From Colwellia sp. (GTDB lineage Bacteria; Pseudomonadota; Gammaproteobacteria; Enterobacterales; Alteromonadaceae): a stretch of DNA of 64,000 bases. Of the stretch, positions 46,611-55,860 are shown in pieces; the first letter of the stretch is position 1, and each line of letters starts with the position of its first letter. The notes below the pieces were generated by a model. That model did no database searches. It was not told the origin of the DNA and worked only from the letters and a program-made list of their open reading frames with translations. Where the stretch lies: NCBI GenBank assembly GCA_013215465.1, contig JABSOW010000006.1, forward strand, positions 1-64,000. The letters run 5' to 3'. Both the position numbers and the translations under genes were made by a program.

Positions 46611-46642
46611 AGAGATAAGTTACCCTAGCGTAACTTATCTCT
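46611..46642. terminator. Stem-loop after btuB
   Basis: Perfect 13-base arms AGAGATAAGTTAC and GTAACTTATCTCT around CCTAGC, followed by TACTTTATT. It lies 65 bases after btuB, between it and the convergent cobC. Probably a terminator despite the broken T run. Confidence 0.7.
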
Positions 46643-46828
46643 TACTTTATTACCTGCCTATGTAATTTACTCAGAATTTAATTATAATCGTCATCTTCGA
46701 GGTGTTTTAATCGAAGATCTCGTCACGTAGAGTTTCAAGACTATTTATACCAAACGGATTAATTAAGCCTGTTTTATTCTAGCTGACAACCTAGTGAATA
46801 CGGTTATACTTTCTTCGAATAATTTTCT

Positions 46829-47521
46829 TTAACCCAAGGGGCTATTCAGTAAAGGTAAACCAATATAATTTACCTGATAATGATTAACAGTCGATTTTTC
46901 AAACGGCCTAGTCACGGTAATTTTACTTAAACTAGCATTACCAATTTGCAGGCTTTGGTGCAGTATAGGATTTTGCCATTCTAGCTGTAATACCTGTGCC
47001 AAAATCATCCTAATAACGCCACCATGAGCTAATAATAAAATTCGTTTTGGCTGTTCAATACCTTTACTTTGCTTGAAACAAGCATCAATAAACTCATGCC
47101 AAGCAAGCGTAATTCGCTGGTTAAAATCAGCTAAACTTTCAGCTTGAGGTAAAGTAGCCGTAGCCGGTGCTTGCCAAAAACCCTCTAACATTGCCCAGTT
47201 TTTAGTGCCTAAAGCTGTGTCTACTGAAAAAGTGGCATAGTCAAAAGGAATACCATCAAAATCGCCAAAGTTTATTTCTTGCAAAGACTCTATGCACTGC
47301 AAAGGAATTTTATGCTGCTGCGCAAACAGTTCTGCAACAATTCGACAACGTTTTAGCGGTGAACTAATTACTAAATCATAAGCACTTCCTTGTTGTTGTA
47401 ATGCAGTTAACTTCACTAATAAAGAGTTATTATCTTCAGTGCGAGGCATAATATCGGTTACGCCATATAATGCCGCTGGCCCTGCTACTTTTACATGCCT
47501 TACTAAACTTATTTCGATCAT
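46829..47521 (-). CDS. cobC: Histidine phosphatase, probable alpha-ribazole phosphatase
   Basis: A 230-residue member of the phosphoglycerate-mutase-like superfamily. Expected role: dephosphorylation of alpha-ribazole phosphate or of cobalamin phosphate in nucleotide-loop assembly. The phosphohistidine motif normally RHG is RHV here (LVRHVKV), followed by ALYGVTD as in CobC proteins. Other active-site parts are SSPLKRC, EINFGDFDG and LLAHGGVIR. The catalytic His is kept. Last gene of the cobT-cobS-cobU-cobC group, 71 bases after cobU. Confidence 0.82.
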   Translation of the reverse strand: MIEISLVRHVKVAGPAALYGVTDIMPRTEDNNSLLVKLTALQQQGSAYDLVISSPLKRCRIVAELFAQQHKIPLQCIESLQEINFGDFDGIPFDYATFSVDTALGTKNWAMLEGFWQAPATATLPQAESLADFNQRITLAWHEFIDACFKQSKGIEQPKRILLLAHGGVIRMILAQVLQLEWQNPILHQSLQIGNASLSKITVTRPFEKSTVNHYQVNYIGLPLLNSPLG

Positions 47522-47592
47522 TATTTAATAGTACCTTGATAAGTCACTAGTCAGTACTGTCAAACTGATATTCATGATTTTTCCTGAGAAAC

Positions 47593-48162
47593 TTATGCTT
47601 TTAACGTTAAGGGGATACCTGCAGTTACCAAGGTTACTCGCTGGGATATACTAGCAACAGCTTGATTTAACCAACCACAATAATCAACATATAAGCGCGT
47701 AGTTGCTCCCATCGGAATTACCCCTAACCCTACCTCATTACTGACAATAACAATATTATGATCTTTATCAGAAAAATGTTTACTTAGCACTGTGATCAAA
47801 AGCGCTATTTCAGTTTTTAATTTTTGCTCTAGCGTTGAAGGTTCTAGCGTTTTCACTTGCTGTTCCTCCTCTCCTAAAAACAGTAAATTATTGAGCCATA
47901 AGGTTAAACAATCAAGCAAGTAAATGTTATCTGTACTCGAATTTTCTAAGCAGGCCACTAAATTTATGGGGCACTCAATTAGCTGCCATGCATTGCTTCG
48001 ATCACACTGATGCTTAAGTATTCTTGCCTTCATTTCATTGTCAATGGCTGTTGCTGTTGCCAGGTATACTGGTTGCTTAGTGCTTCCTGCTTGTAAAAGG
48101 GTTTGTTGCTCAGCATAACGAGACTTACCGGAGCGTGCTCCCCCTAAAATAAAGTGTATCAA
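47593..48162 (-). CDS. cobU: Adenosylcobinamide kinase / guanylyltransferase
   Basis: Bifunctional enzyme that phosphorylates adenosylcobinamide and then transfers GMP to it. The P-loop GGARSGKS is at 7-14. VSNEVGLGVIP near 140 and LDCLTLWLNNLL near 80 are CobU marks. Length 189. The start is TTG at 48162, with AGGAGG nine bases upstream and no better in-frame codon. It lies 26 bases after cobS. Confidence 0.94.
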   Translation of the reverse strand: MIHFILGGARSGKSRYAEQQTLLQAGSTKQPVYLATATAIDNEMKARILKHQCDRSNAWQLIECPINLVACLENSSTDNIYLLDCLTLWLNNLLFLGEEEQQVKTLEPSTLEQKLKTEIALLITVLSKHFSDKDHNIVIVSNEVGLGVIPMGATTRLYVDYCGWLNQAVASISQRVTLVTAGIPLTLKA

Positions 48163-48188
48163 AAGATCTTACCTCCTAATAAAGTTAA

Positions 48189-49007
48189 CTATGTTGAAAG
48201 AAAAGCAACGACTACCATATAAATTAATAGCTCGGAAATTTGCTGGGCGGCGCCTAAACAATCGCCGGTAAAGCCGCCAATTTTAGCCAATAACCAACGG
48301 CTAAAATATTGTCTAAAAATAGATAAAACCAATAAACAACTCAGTGCCACTAATGGGCTGAATAACAGTAAAGGCAAAACGCCAATAATAACAACGATCA
48401 GTAGCTCCTGTTTTGATTGGCTTTGTGCTAACGGCTTGCTTTTACTATCACTGGGGTCGCTAACATAGGGCAAACTACTAATAAGGCTTGACGATAATGC
48501 TCTGGATAGTGACGCACCTAAAAACAAAGCACTAATAAAAACAAAAGTCCCCTGTTCAGCTAAAGAAAATAATAAAGAAAATTTTAATGCCAGTGCAAAG
48601 ATTAATGCCGCACTGCCGTAGGTACCTATGCGGCTATCTTTCATAATAGCCAAGCGTTTTTCAACATCAAAAGCACCACCAATGCCATCGGCCATATCAG
48701 CTAAACCATCTTCGTGAAAAGCGCCGGTAAGCAGTAAGCTGAACGCCATGGTTATTAGCACACTAACGCTCATCGGTAATACTTGGCTAGTAAGCCAGTA
48801 ACATACGGCTAAAATACTCGCTAATAGCAAGCCAACTAAAGAAAAATAACGATTGGCTTTATTAAGTTGTGCAGCAGAGTAACGCATACTTTTCGGTACC
48901 GGTATGCGGGTAAAGAAGCTTAATGCTAAGTAAAACAAATTAAGCTGTTCACACCCTATTTCCTGAATCTTAGCATAACTTTTTTGCTTCACTTTAGGGT
49001 TAGTCAC
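48189..49007 (-). CDS. cobS: Adenosylcobinamide-GDP ribazoletransferase (cobalamin synthase)
   Basis: Inner-membrane enzyme joining adenosylcobinamide-GDP with alpha-ribazole (phosphate). The 272 residues contain about six membrane segments, the N-terminal LALSFFTRIPVP and the metal-binding segment TGAFHEDGLADMADGIGG, with KDSRIGTYG following. It begins with GTG at 49007 and overlaps the cobT stop by 8 bases (GTGACTAA), so the two are translationally coupled. Confidence 0.95.
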   Translation of the reverse strand: MTNPKVKQKSYAKIQEIGCEQLNLFYLALSFFTRIPVPKSMRYSAAQLNKANRYFSLVGLLLASILAVCYWLTSQVLPMSVSVLITMAFSLLLTGAFHEDGLADMADGIGGAFDVEKRLAIMKDSRIGTYGSAALIFALALKFSLLFSLAEQGTFVFISALFLGASLSRALSSSLISSLPYVSDPSDSKSKPLAQSQSKQELLIVVIIGVLPLLLFSPLVALSCLLVLSIFRQYFSRWLLAKIGGFTGDCLGAAQQISELLIYMVVVAFLST

Positions 49008-50100
49008 TCAGCGAAACTCCGGCAGTTTCAAAGCTAGCCATTTCATTATAAAAACCGGCGGCGGCTTGAATTATCGGTAATGCTAATACTGCACCAGTAC
49101 CTTCTCCTAACCGTAAACCTAAATTTAATAAAGGCTTAGGATTATCTTGCGGTATCATCTTAGCCAATAATAATTGATGAGCCTGCTCTTGTGAGACATG
49201 GCCGTAGATAAGGTAGTCGGCAACATTTTTATCAAAAGAGATGGCGACCAATGCCGCAACACTAACAATAAAACCATCAATCACTATCGGTAGGCTTTTA
49301 GCTGCTGCCGCTAAAATTGTGCCAACCATTTGTACTATTTCAAAACCACCTACTTCAGTTAAAATAAGTTCAACATCCGTACAGTTATCGGGTAACCTTT
49401 TCAGAGCTTGCGTTATCAAACGTACTTTCCTTTCTAATTGCGCTGGAGAAATTCCCGTACCGGTACCAGTACATTGCTCAACACTATAACCTGTTAGCGC
49501 CGCCATAATGGCAGAAGCTGAACTGGTATTAGCAATACCCATTTCACCTAATAAAAGCAAGTGGCAACCTTGCTGCAATACTTTATCTACCAATAGAGAG
49601 CCATAAGCTAAACCCGATTTAACTTGCACTATACTCATGGCTGCTTGCGTAGAAAAATCAGCAGTACCTGCGCCTAAACGCTGCTCAATTAACAAGTCTC
49701 CATAGTCATCAGCTACTGCAACCCTTGATAAAATACCGCAATCAATCACATTAAAACTGATATTATTACTGCGACAAAAACAATTAATCGCGGCGCCACC
49801 GTGCAAAAAATTATTTACCATTTGCCCTGTTACCGCACTTGGCGCAATACTAAGGTTATTAGCGTTAATACCATGGTCGCCAGCAAAAATAAGTAACCGT
49901 GGCTTGGCTAAATCTATTTTTTTCAAGGCAGAAAAACACTGGTGTTGTTGTTGACCCATTAAGGCCAATTGTAACGCCAATTGCTCAAGCTGACCCAAGG
50001 CACCAATAGGTTTAGTTTTATCGTCTATTATGCTTTGAATATCTTCACTTAAGATTCTGTTTAAGGGAGCAATGTTATGTATATGCTTAGCTGTTACCAT
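49000..50100 (-). CDS. cobT: Nicotinate-nucleotide--dimethylbenzimidazole phosphoribosyltransferase
   Basis: Activates the lower-ligand base to alpha-ribazole 5'-phosphate. Length 366. Marks: KPIGALGQLEQLALQ, IFAGDHGINANNLSIAPS, the segment LLLGEMGIANTSSASAI and the late catalytic region LGLRLGEGTGAVLALPI, whose glutamate is the general base in the family. First gene of the leftward group; no cobalamin riboswitch is seen in the 212 bases before it, unlike the uptake genes. Confidence 0.95.
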   Translation of the reverse strand: MVTAKHIHNIAPLNRILSEDIQSIIDDKTKPIGALGQLEQLALQLALMGQQQHQCFSALKKIDLAKPRLLIFAGDHGINANNLSIAPSAVTGQMVNNFLHGGAAINCFCRSNNISFNVIDCGILSRVAVADDYGDLLIEQRLGAGTADFSTQAAMSIVQVKSGLAYGSLLVDKVLQQGCHLLLLGEMGIANTSSASAIMAALTGYSVEQCTGTGTGISPAQLERKVRLITQALKRLPDNCTDVELILTEVGGFEIVQMVGTILAAAAKSLPIVIDGFIVSVAALVAISFDKNVADYLIYGHVSQEQAHQLLLAKMIPQDNPKPLLNLGLRLGEGTGAVLALPIIQAAAGFYNEMASFETAGVSLSD

Positions 50101-50244
50101 TATTATTTATGTTTTCGCACAATTTATAGTTAGGCATATTTTATGCTATTTAGGCAATTAACTGAACTTTAAATTAATGGTGATCCCCCATCTAAATAAA
50201 AAGGCTATATATTTTAATCAACAATTAAAATTTCACCTGACATA

Positions 50245-50277
50245 AAAAAACCACCGATGAAGTCGCGGTGGTTTTTT
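50245..50277 (-). terminator. Rho-independent terminator of the RND efflux operon
   Basis: Arms AAAAAACCACCG (50245-50256) and CGGTGGTTTTTT (50266-50277) around a 9-base loop give a T run on either strand. It lies 36 bases after the permease stop, in the spacer before cobT. Confidence 0.88.
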
Positions 50278-50312
50278 ATCGAATAGGTATCAAATAGGTA
50301 ACAAAAATTGAC

Positions 50313-53300
50313 CTAGCTCGATGACAACTCTGTTGGCGCTATTGCTGTGTCACTACTTTTTTGTTTATTCTTTTTCCGAGTAAACAGACCACGTATATCT
50401 TCAATTATCATATATAGGCTAGGAATAAACACTAAAGTAACGATTGTCGCAAACAATACCCCAAAAGATAATGACACCGCCATGGGAATAACTATTTTCG
50501 CTTGGGCGCTGGTTTCAAAAAAGATAATAGGCACTAAGCCAATAAAGGTAGTGATTGATGTCAGCATTATTGCTCTAAAACGTTTAGTACCCGCGTGCAT
50601 CACCGCATCTTTTAATCGTTCGCCACGTTTTCTAGCTTTGTTAACATAATCAACCATGACTAAGGAGTCATTCACCGCAACCCCTGCTGCCGCTAAAATG
50701 CCAAAAACAGACAGGACACTTAAATCCATTCCCAAAATAAAGTGACCAAAGACCGCACCAATGATACCAAAAGGAATAACGGTCATGATCATCACCGCTT
50801 GCGAATATGACTTTAACGGTATTGCTAACAATGAAAAAATAACCATAAATGAAATAATGGCATCACGAATTTGATCCGAAACCCCATCCATCTCTTCTTG
50901 AATACGACCAGATAATTTACTATTAACTGCAGGATATTTCTTTAATAGCTGAGGAATAAAATTATCACGAATATCCTTAGCAACTTCAAAAGGCTCCACT
51001 TGCTCAGCATCAACACTCCCCCAAACATTCACCGTACGATTGCCATTTTCACGACGGATCCGGGTAACGCCATCGGTTAAATTAATCTCGGCTAATTCTG
51101 ATAAAGGTAATTCAGCGCCATTAGGCGCTTGGATCATAACATCTCCCACATGACCAACACTGCTTCGTTGTGCTAATGGGTAGCGCACCATGACTTTAAT
51201 CTCTTCACTATCACGTAAAATTCGTTGCGCTTCTAAACCATAAAAGCTGTAATTCACTTGTGAAGCTATTTCAGCTAAAGGTATGCCCATACTGTAAGCT
51301 AACGGTTTTAGGGTAAACTGCACTTCTTTAGCACTGGTTTGACGGGAGTCATTAACATCACCCACCCCTTTAATGGTATTTAATTTCATTTTTAGTTCTT
51401 GCGCTGCGGCAAGCAACTGCACATCGTCTTTACTCTCTAATCTAAAGGCGATATCCCCATCATCACGACCGCCACCAAAGAGATTATCACTAATACTAAG
51501 TGACTTTACTCCAGGGTAATTTGGTATAGCTTCACGCCACATATCCGCCAATTCAAAAGTATTAATAGGTCTTTCTTCTGGCACAATAAGTTTCACCATC
51601 ACTTCACCACGGGTTCTGCTACGCAAATCCACTTGCATATCAGAAATCATTGATGTGCCATACTTGCTTTCTACCGCTTTATCTACTTTTAAAATAAGGC
51701 GCTGTATATTAAGTAGGGTCTCCAAGGTTGATTTTTCAGAAGCATCGATATTCATTTCAACAGTGATACGAGGAAAATCATGAGGAATTTTAGGTTGACC
51801 AATATAACGAACAAAGCCACCACTAAATAAACCGGCACTTAATAACATTAAGCTAATAAAAAACATCAATACCGCATAACGATACTCAAGAAATACCGCC
51901 AGTGCTGGTTTGTAAACATTATTAATAAACCTCTTTAACTTAGCATCAATAAAACGACGTACTCTATCGAGTGGGTTTTTAGGATTAAACTCTTTAATTT
52001 TCATTTTTACCAAATGCGCAGGTAAAATAAGTTTTGATTCTATCAAAGAGAAAATCAAACAAAAAATAACCACTCCACCAATCGCTTTACCAAAGGCTGC
52101 AGAAGGCCCTTCGCCAAATAAAAACGGGACAAACACGGCAATAGTGGTTAAAACGCCAAACGTAGCCGGCATTGCAACACGTTTTACCCCACGTATAACA
52201 TTCTCAGTTGAATGTCCGTGCTCTTCTATTTCTTCGTGGGCGCTTTCGCCCATCACAATGGCATCATCGACAACAATACCAAGTACTAAAATAAAGGCGA
52301 ATAAGCTAATAACATTAATAGTAATGTTGATAAAATCCATGGGCATTAATAATAAAGTCCCAAGGAAACAAACGGGTAAGCCCATCATCACCCAAAAAGC
52401 TAAACGGACACGGAGAAATAAAGCCAGCATTAAAAAGACTAATACTGCGCCACTTTTCATGTTGTCTAACATCATGTTTAAGCGACCGTTTAAGTAGTAG
52501 GTCATATCAACCCAGGTTTCTAATTTAACCCCCGCAGGTAAACTAGCTGACTTTTTCTCAACGTATATGTCCATAATATCGGCAATTTTGGTGATACTTT
52601 GAATTTCTGACGCACCAATAAATAATGTTATCGAGTTTTCACCATTGAATTTAGAGTATTGCAAACCTTCTTCAAAGCCATCATTAATGGTAGCTACTTC
52701 ACCAAGCAAAACTTTTGTACCGTCTTCAAGGGTGATCACTGGCACTTGTTCAAATTCATGACCGCGATAAGCTTGGTTCTCCACCCTTAAATTAATATAA
52801 CCATTGGTTGCTCGAATTTGTCCCGCTGACATATTTCGAGAATAACTACGTACCGCGTTAGCAACATCGCTAAAGCTTAAGTTATATTCACGTAACTTGT
52901 CTTTACTCACCTCAATAGAAATTTCATACGATAGACCACTGTATAGCTCAGAGATGCTAATGCCGGGCAGTTGCTGAATTTCGTGGTGAATTTTACGGCC
53001 TAAGTCCTTTAACTCAATATTAGTTAAATCACCATATAAACTAATGTACATAACTTCTTGACGAAATTTCTCTCGCTCAACTTTAATACGCTCCATACCA
53101 TCAGGGAAACTGGAAATAGCATCAATGGCTGACTTAACTTCTTCAAGTACAACTTGAGGATCATAATCCAACTCAATTTCAAACCAGCCATTAGAATAAC
53201 CACGATTTGAATAAGTAATAACTCGTTTAAGACCCTGTACAGATTTTAATGCTTCTTCAATTTTAATGGTAATACCCTCTTCAACTTCTTGAGGGGCCGT

Positions 53301-53573
53301 GCCTGGATATGGCGCAACATAAGATATCCAGTTAATTTCAGGTTGAGGAAACATTTGCTTATTGATCGTTAATGCCGTTAAAGCGCCACCAATCAAGATA
53401 AAAAACATCAATAAATTAGCCGCAATACTATTACGTGCAAACCAAGCAATAATACCGGTATTGGTATCTATACTGGTGTCAATACGTGTGGCTATATTGC
53501 GCTTATTATTACTTTCATCATTGGTATTACTTACGGCTGTTTTTGTTACATCATCATGAGAGTGCGTCGTCAT
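50313..53573 (-). CDS. RND efflux transporter permease (HAE1/AcrB-like)
   Basis: Proton-driven inner-membrane pump subunit of about 1086 residues with the two-fold RND layout: 12 membrane segments and two large periplasmic loops. In the helices, GIVVDDAIVMGESAHEEIEE (fourth-helix region) and AGVAVNDSLVMVDYVNKAR show the two repeats. The start is probably the ATG at 53573, with GGGGG seven bases upstream; a GTG at 53576 is the alternative. It follows the adaptor gene without a gap. A 40-residue polar N-terminal extension precedes the first helix. No outer-membrane channel gene is adjacent. The substrate is unknown; hydrophobic drugs or bile-like compounds are usual for this class. Confidence 0.92.
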   Translation of the reverse strand: MTTHSHDDVTKTAVSNTNDESNNKRNIATRIDTSIDTNTGIIAWFARNSIAANLLMFFILIGGALTALTINKQMFPQPEINWISYVAPYPGTAPQEVEEGITIKIEEALKSVQGLKRVITYSNRGYSNGWFEIELDYDPQVVLEEVKSAIDAISSFPDGMERIKVEREKFRQEVMYISLYGDLTNIELKDLGRKIHHEIQQLPGISISELYSGLSYEISIEVSKDKLREYNLSFSDVANAVRSYSRNMSAGQIRATNGYINLRVENQAYRGHEFEQVPVITLEDGTKVLLGEVATINDGFEEGLQYSKFNGENSITLFIGASEIQSITKIADIMDIYVEKKSASLPAGVKLETWVDMTYYLNGRLNMMLDNMKSGAVLVFLMLALFLRVRLAFWVMMGLPVCFLGTLLLMPMDFINITINVISLFAFILVLGIVVDDAIVMGESAHEEIEEHGHSTENVIRGVKRVAMPATFGVLTTIAVFVPFLFGEGPSAAFGKAIGGVVIFCLIFSLIESKLILPAHLVKMKIKEFNPKNPLDRVRRFIDAKLKRFINNVYKPALAVFLEYRYAVLMFFISLMLLSAGLFSGGFVRYIGQPKIPHDFPRITVEMNIDASEKSTLETLLNIQRLILKVDKAVESKYGTSMISDMQVDLRSRTRGEVMVKLIVPEERPINTFELADMWREAIPNYPGVKSLSISDNLFGGGRDDGDIAFRLESKDDVQLLAAAQELKMKLNTIKGVGDVNDSRQTSAKEVQFTLKPLAYSMGIPLAEIASQVNYSFYGLEAQRILRDSEEIKVMVRYPLAQRSSVGHVGDVMIQAPNGAELPLSELAEINLTDGVTRIRRENGNRTVNVWGSVDAEQVEPFEVAKDIRDNFIPQLLKKYPAVNSKLSGRIQEEMDGVSDQIRDAIISFMVIFSLLAIPLKSYSQAVMIMTVIPFGIIGAVFGHFILGMDLSVLSVFGILAAAGVAVNDSLVMVDYVNKARKRGERLKDAVMHAGTKRFRAIMLTSITTFIGLVPIIFFETSAQAKIVIPMAVSLSFGVLFATIVTLVFIPSLYMIIEDIRGLFTRKKNKQKSSDTAIAPTELSSS

Positions 53574-53575
53574 CA

Positions 53576-54817
53576 CTATTCCCCCTTATTTTTAATACTA
53601 GCAACTTGCACTTTAGTATTTTTATCAAGGGGTACTTGCTGTTCTTTTTTATCCGCAATTAGCTTAAGTTTCATACCATTAACAGGGGAGTCTAACGCGG
53701 AAACAATTAACCTATCACCATTAAGTAAACCACTTGAAACCACAATATCAGCCCCTTGCTGACGAACAATGTCAATTGTTGCATAATGCAGTGTTGAATC
53801 ATCACTTAACAGCGCAACCTTATTCCCTACCACCAAATAACGGGGTAATATACTGGCATTAGCAATAGCTACACCCAATATTTCAGCCTTAACATAGGAG
53901 CCAAAACGCAGTGGTACAAGATTACCAACAACAGTATTACCAGTAGCGTTTTGCTCAGCCAACTGCCCTGGCAATAAGTAAGGGTTTATAATTTCGGCAA
54001 CCAAGTAAGTCATCCGACTTTTATCATCAATAACACCTTCATTACGAACAATATCCGCTAGCCATTCAATAGATTTTCCGGCATAAGACCCACGTAATTT
54101 AACCTTAGCTTGGCGGCCTTGAGCAATTAAAAATTGTAATTGCTTATCCGCCACAGGTAAGCGAACTTCGGCAATGGCGGTGCCAAGCAATTTGCCTATT
54201 TGACTACCGATACTAACAAATGAGCCTAAACCAATCAGTCTACTATCTATCATGGCATCATATGGCGCTGTAATTTCGGTACGTTGTAAATTACGTTGTG
54301 CGCGTAAAACTGTCGCTTGTGCTGACTTTACTCGTGCTAGCTCTTGCGCTAATTGAGGTTTTCGTAAGCTTAATTCTGTCGGTGAAGTATCAGTAATATA
54401 CTTCCATTCACGCTCAGCGACTTTACCTTGCGCGACTTCTTTTTCTAGTGCCGCCCGTGCTGAAGCCATATTTGCTTGAGCATCAATTAGCGCAGCATGA
54501 TAATCATTAGGATCAATACGTGCTAACAACTGCCCTTTTTTAACAAAACCTCCGCGAACAAAAACATCATTTAATTCAACAATTTCGCCCTTAACTTGGG
54601 CAACTAATGAGGTTTCGTATTTTGGTTTAACAATGCCATAAGAACTTACCTGTAACGTCATTGGTGCTACAACAATATTTTCTATCGCTACAATAGGAGT
54701 ATTGTCTACTGCTGCTTTTTCTTCCGGTGGCTTCTTCAAACTAGCAAAACCAAAGTAAGCAATAACTCCCACCACTAAAATGACAATAGGTAGTATTATT
54801 TGTTTTTTATGTGCCAC
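53576..54817 (-). CDS. RND efflux periplasmic adaptor (membrane fusion protein)
   Basis: A 413-residue adaptor anchored by an N-terminal helix (IILPIVILVVGVIAYFGF). A lipoyl/barrel-sandwich half-motif is followed by a helical hairpin (about 95-170) and GQLLARIDPNDYHAAL, RNLQRTEITAPYDAMI. It links the permease to an outer-membrane channel encoded elsewhere. Its stop TAG directly abuts the permease start region. The upstream 300 bases are very AT-rich. Confidence 0.92.
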   Translation of the reverse strand: MAHKKQIILPIVILVVGVIAYFGFASLKKPPEEKAAVDNTPIVAIENIVVAPMTLQVSSYGIVKPKYETSLVAQVKGEIVELNDVFVRGGFVKKGQLLARIDPNDYHAALIDAQANMASARAALEKEVAQGKVAEREWKYITDTSPTELSLRKPQLAQELARVKSAQATVLRAQRNLQRTEITAPYDAMIDSRLIGLGSFVSIGSQIGKLLGTAIAEVRLPVADKQLQFLIAQGRQAKVKLRGSYAGKSIEWLADIVRNEGVIDDKSRMTYLVAEIINPYLLPGQLAEQNATGNTVVGNLVPLRFGSYVKAEILGVAIANASILPRYLVVGNKVALLSDDSTLHYATIDIVRQQGADIVVSSGLLNGDRLIVSALDSPVNGMKLKLIADKKEQQVPLDKNTKVQVASIKNKGE

Positions 54818-55182
54818 TATTTTATCCTTTTTGAAAATCTATTTAACGTTAAACAACACATTCGTTGGCAACTGATATATCACACAAATTTTATGTGGTT
54901 AATAATAACGAAATTATTGCTATTAATTACCGTAAAGTTGTAACCGTCTATTACAAAATGTACGCCTATTTGCCAAAAAACTTACATTCAAAATAAAACA
55001 AACTATTAACCCTTACATTTCATTAACTTAATAGCTGTTATTTTTTACTGTTTTTACAAAAAAACAAATTAAACTAAATTAGATATAAACAACTTGGTTT
55101 TTTTCACCACTATTTATACTTTTTAAAAATGTTAATGGGCAAAATCACTATATACTCATACGTGATTACACAAGGAGTAGAC
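54818..55182. other. AT-rich divergent promoter region
   Basis: Between the leftward RND operon and the rightward TerB-like gene. Very rich in A and T with many homopolymer runs. I see no dyad or box I can name and no small gene, though promoters for both directions must lie here. An in-frame ATG at 55129 for the next gene has no ribosome site. Confidence 0.5.
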
Positions 55183-55665
55183 ATGCTAAATAAAATTAGC
55201 GCATTCTTTAATGATTTAATTGCAGACCTGCAACAGACAACTGCACAGCAAAAAAATACTGAACTTTCTCTAGAAATTTGCTGCGCAGTTTTATTATGTG
55301 AAGTAATGCGTGCCTATAGTGCTTTTACCGAAGCAGAGCAAGATGCACTCAGTATCATTTTAACCAATCAATTTAAATTAACTCCTCTAGAAGTGAGTGA
55401 CATCCTAGTAAAAGCATTTGAGCTAAGTGAAAATGCCAGTGATTTTTATCAATTTACCTCAAAAATAAACCAGCACTATTCCCTAGATGATCGTATAAAA
55501 ATAGTCACATTATTGTGGAAAGTGGCTTTCGCCGATGGCGAACTTGCCAGTATTGAAGAGCATATTATTAGAAAAATAGCAGATTTATTACACCTTAGAC
55601 ATAACGAATATATCGCCACAAAGATCACCGCTAAAGCATTTTATCTCAAAAATGAAAAGGAGTAG
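55183..55665 (+). CDS. TerB-like (tellurite-resistance-type) helical protein
   Basis: A 160-residue all-helical protein with the TerB-family pattern: an N-terminal acidic helix (EICCAVLLCEVMRAYSAF) and the metal-type segment AFADGELASIEEHIIRKIA near 120-140. The start at 55183 (MLNKISAFFNDLIADL) follows AAGGAGTAGAC, better than the upstream ATG at 55129. TerB-like proteins are widespread and usually not linked with actual tellurite resistance. Single gene before a duplicated stretch and the CvfB-like gene. Confidence 0.82.
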   Translation: MLNKISAFFNDLIADLQQTTAQQKNTELSLEICCAVLLCEVMRAYSAFTEAEQDALSIILTNQFKLTPLEVSDILVKAFELSENASDFYQFTSKINQHYSLDDRIKIVTLLWKVAFADGELASIEEHIIRKIADLLHLRHNEYIATKITAKAFYLKNEKE

Positions 55666-55860
55666 TACACACCAAGCGATATCGGTTATTACCAGAGTTG
55701 TATAACACTGCAACTACCAACCAATTTTCTATACTTGGCAACTTCATGAGCCAAAAAATTATATCGTCACAAAAATGAAAAGTAGTAGTGAACACCGAGC
55801 GATATCGGTTATTATATACCAAGCAGCTACTAACCATTTTCTATACTTGGCAATTTAATG
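55647..55860. repeat. Imperfect tandem duplication between the TerB-like and CvfB-like genes
   Basis: Copy 1 is 55647-55748 and copy 2 is 55770-55860. Shared segments include AAAAATGAAAAG, AGCGATATCGGTTATTA and TTTTCTATACTTGGCAA followed by an ATG. The offset is 123 at the left and 112 at the right because of a small deletion. Copy 1 includes the 3' end of the TerB-like gene. Its ATG (55746) opens only a ten-codon frame (MSQKIISSQK), while the ATG of copy 2 is the true start of the CvfB-like gene. Confidence 0.85.

Noticed and set aside
55183..55665. A tellurite-resistance system
   Set aside because: Only a lone TerB-like protein is present, with no terC, terD or other ter genes nearby.
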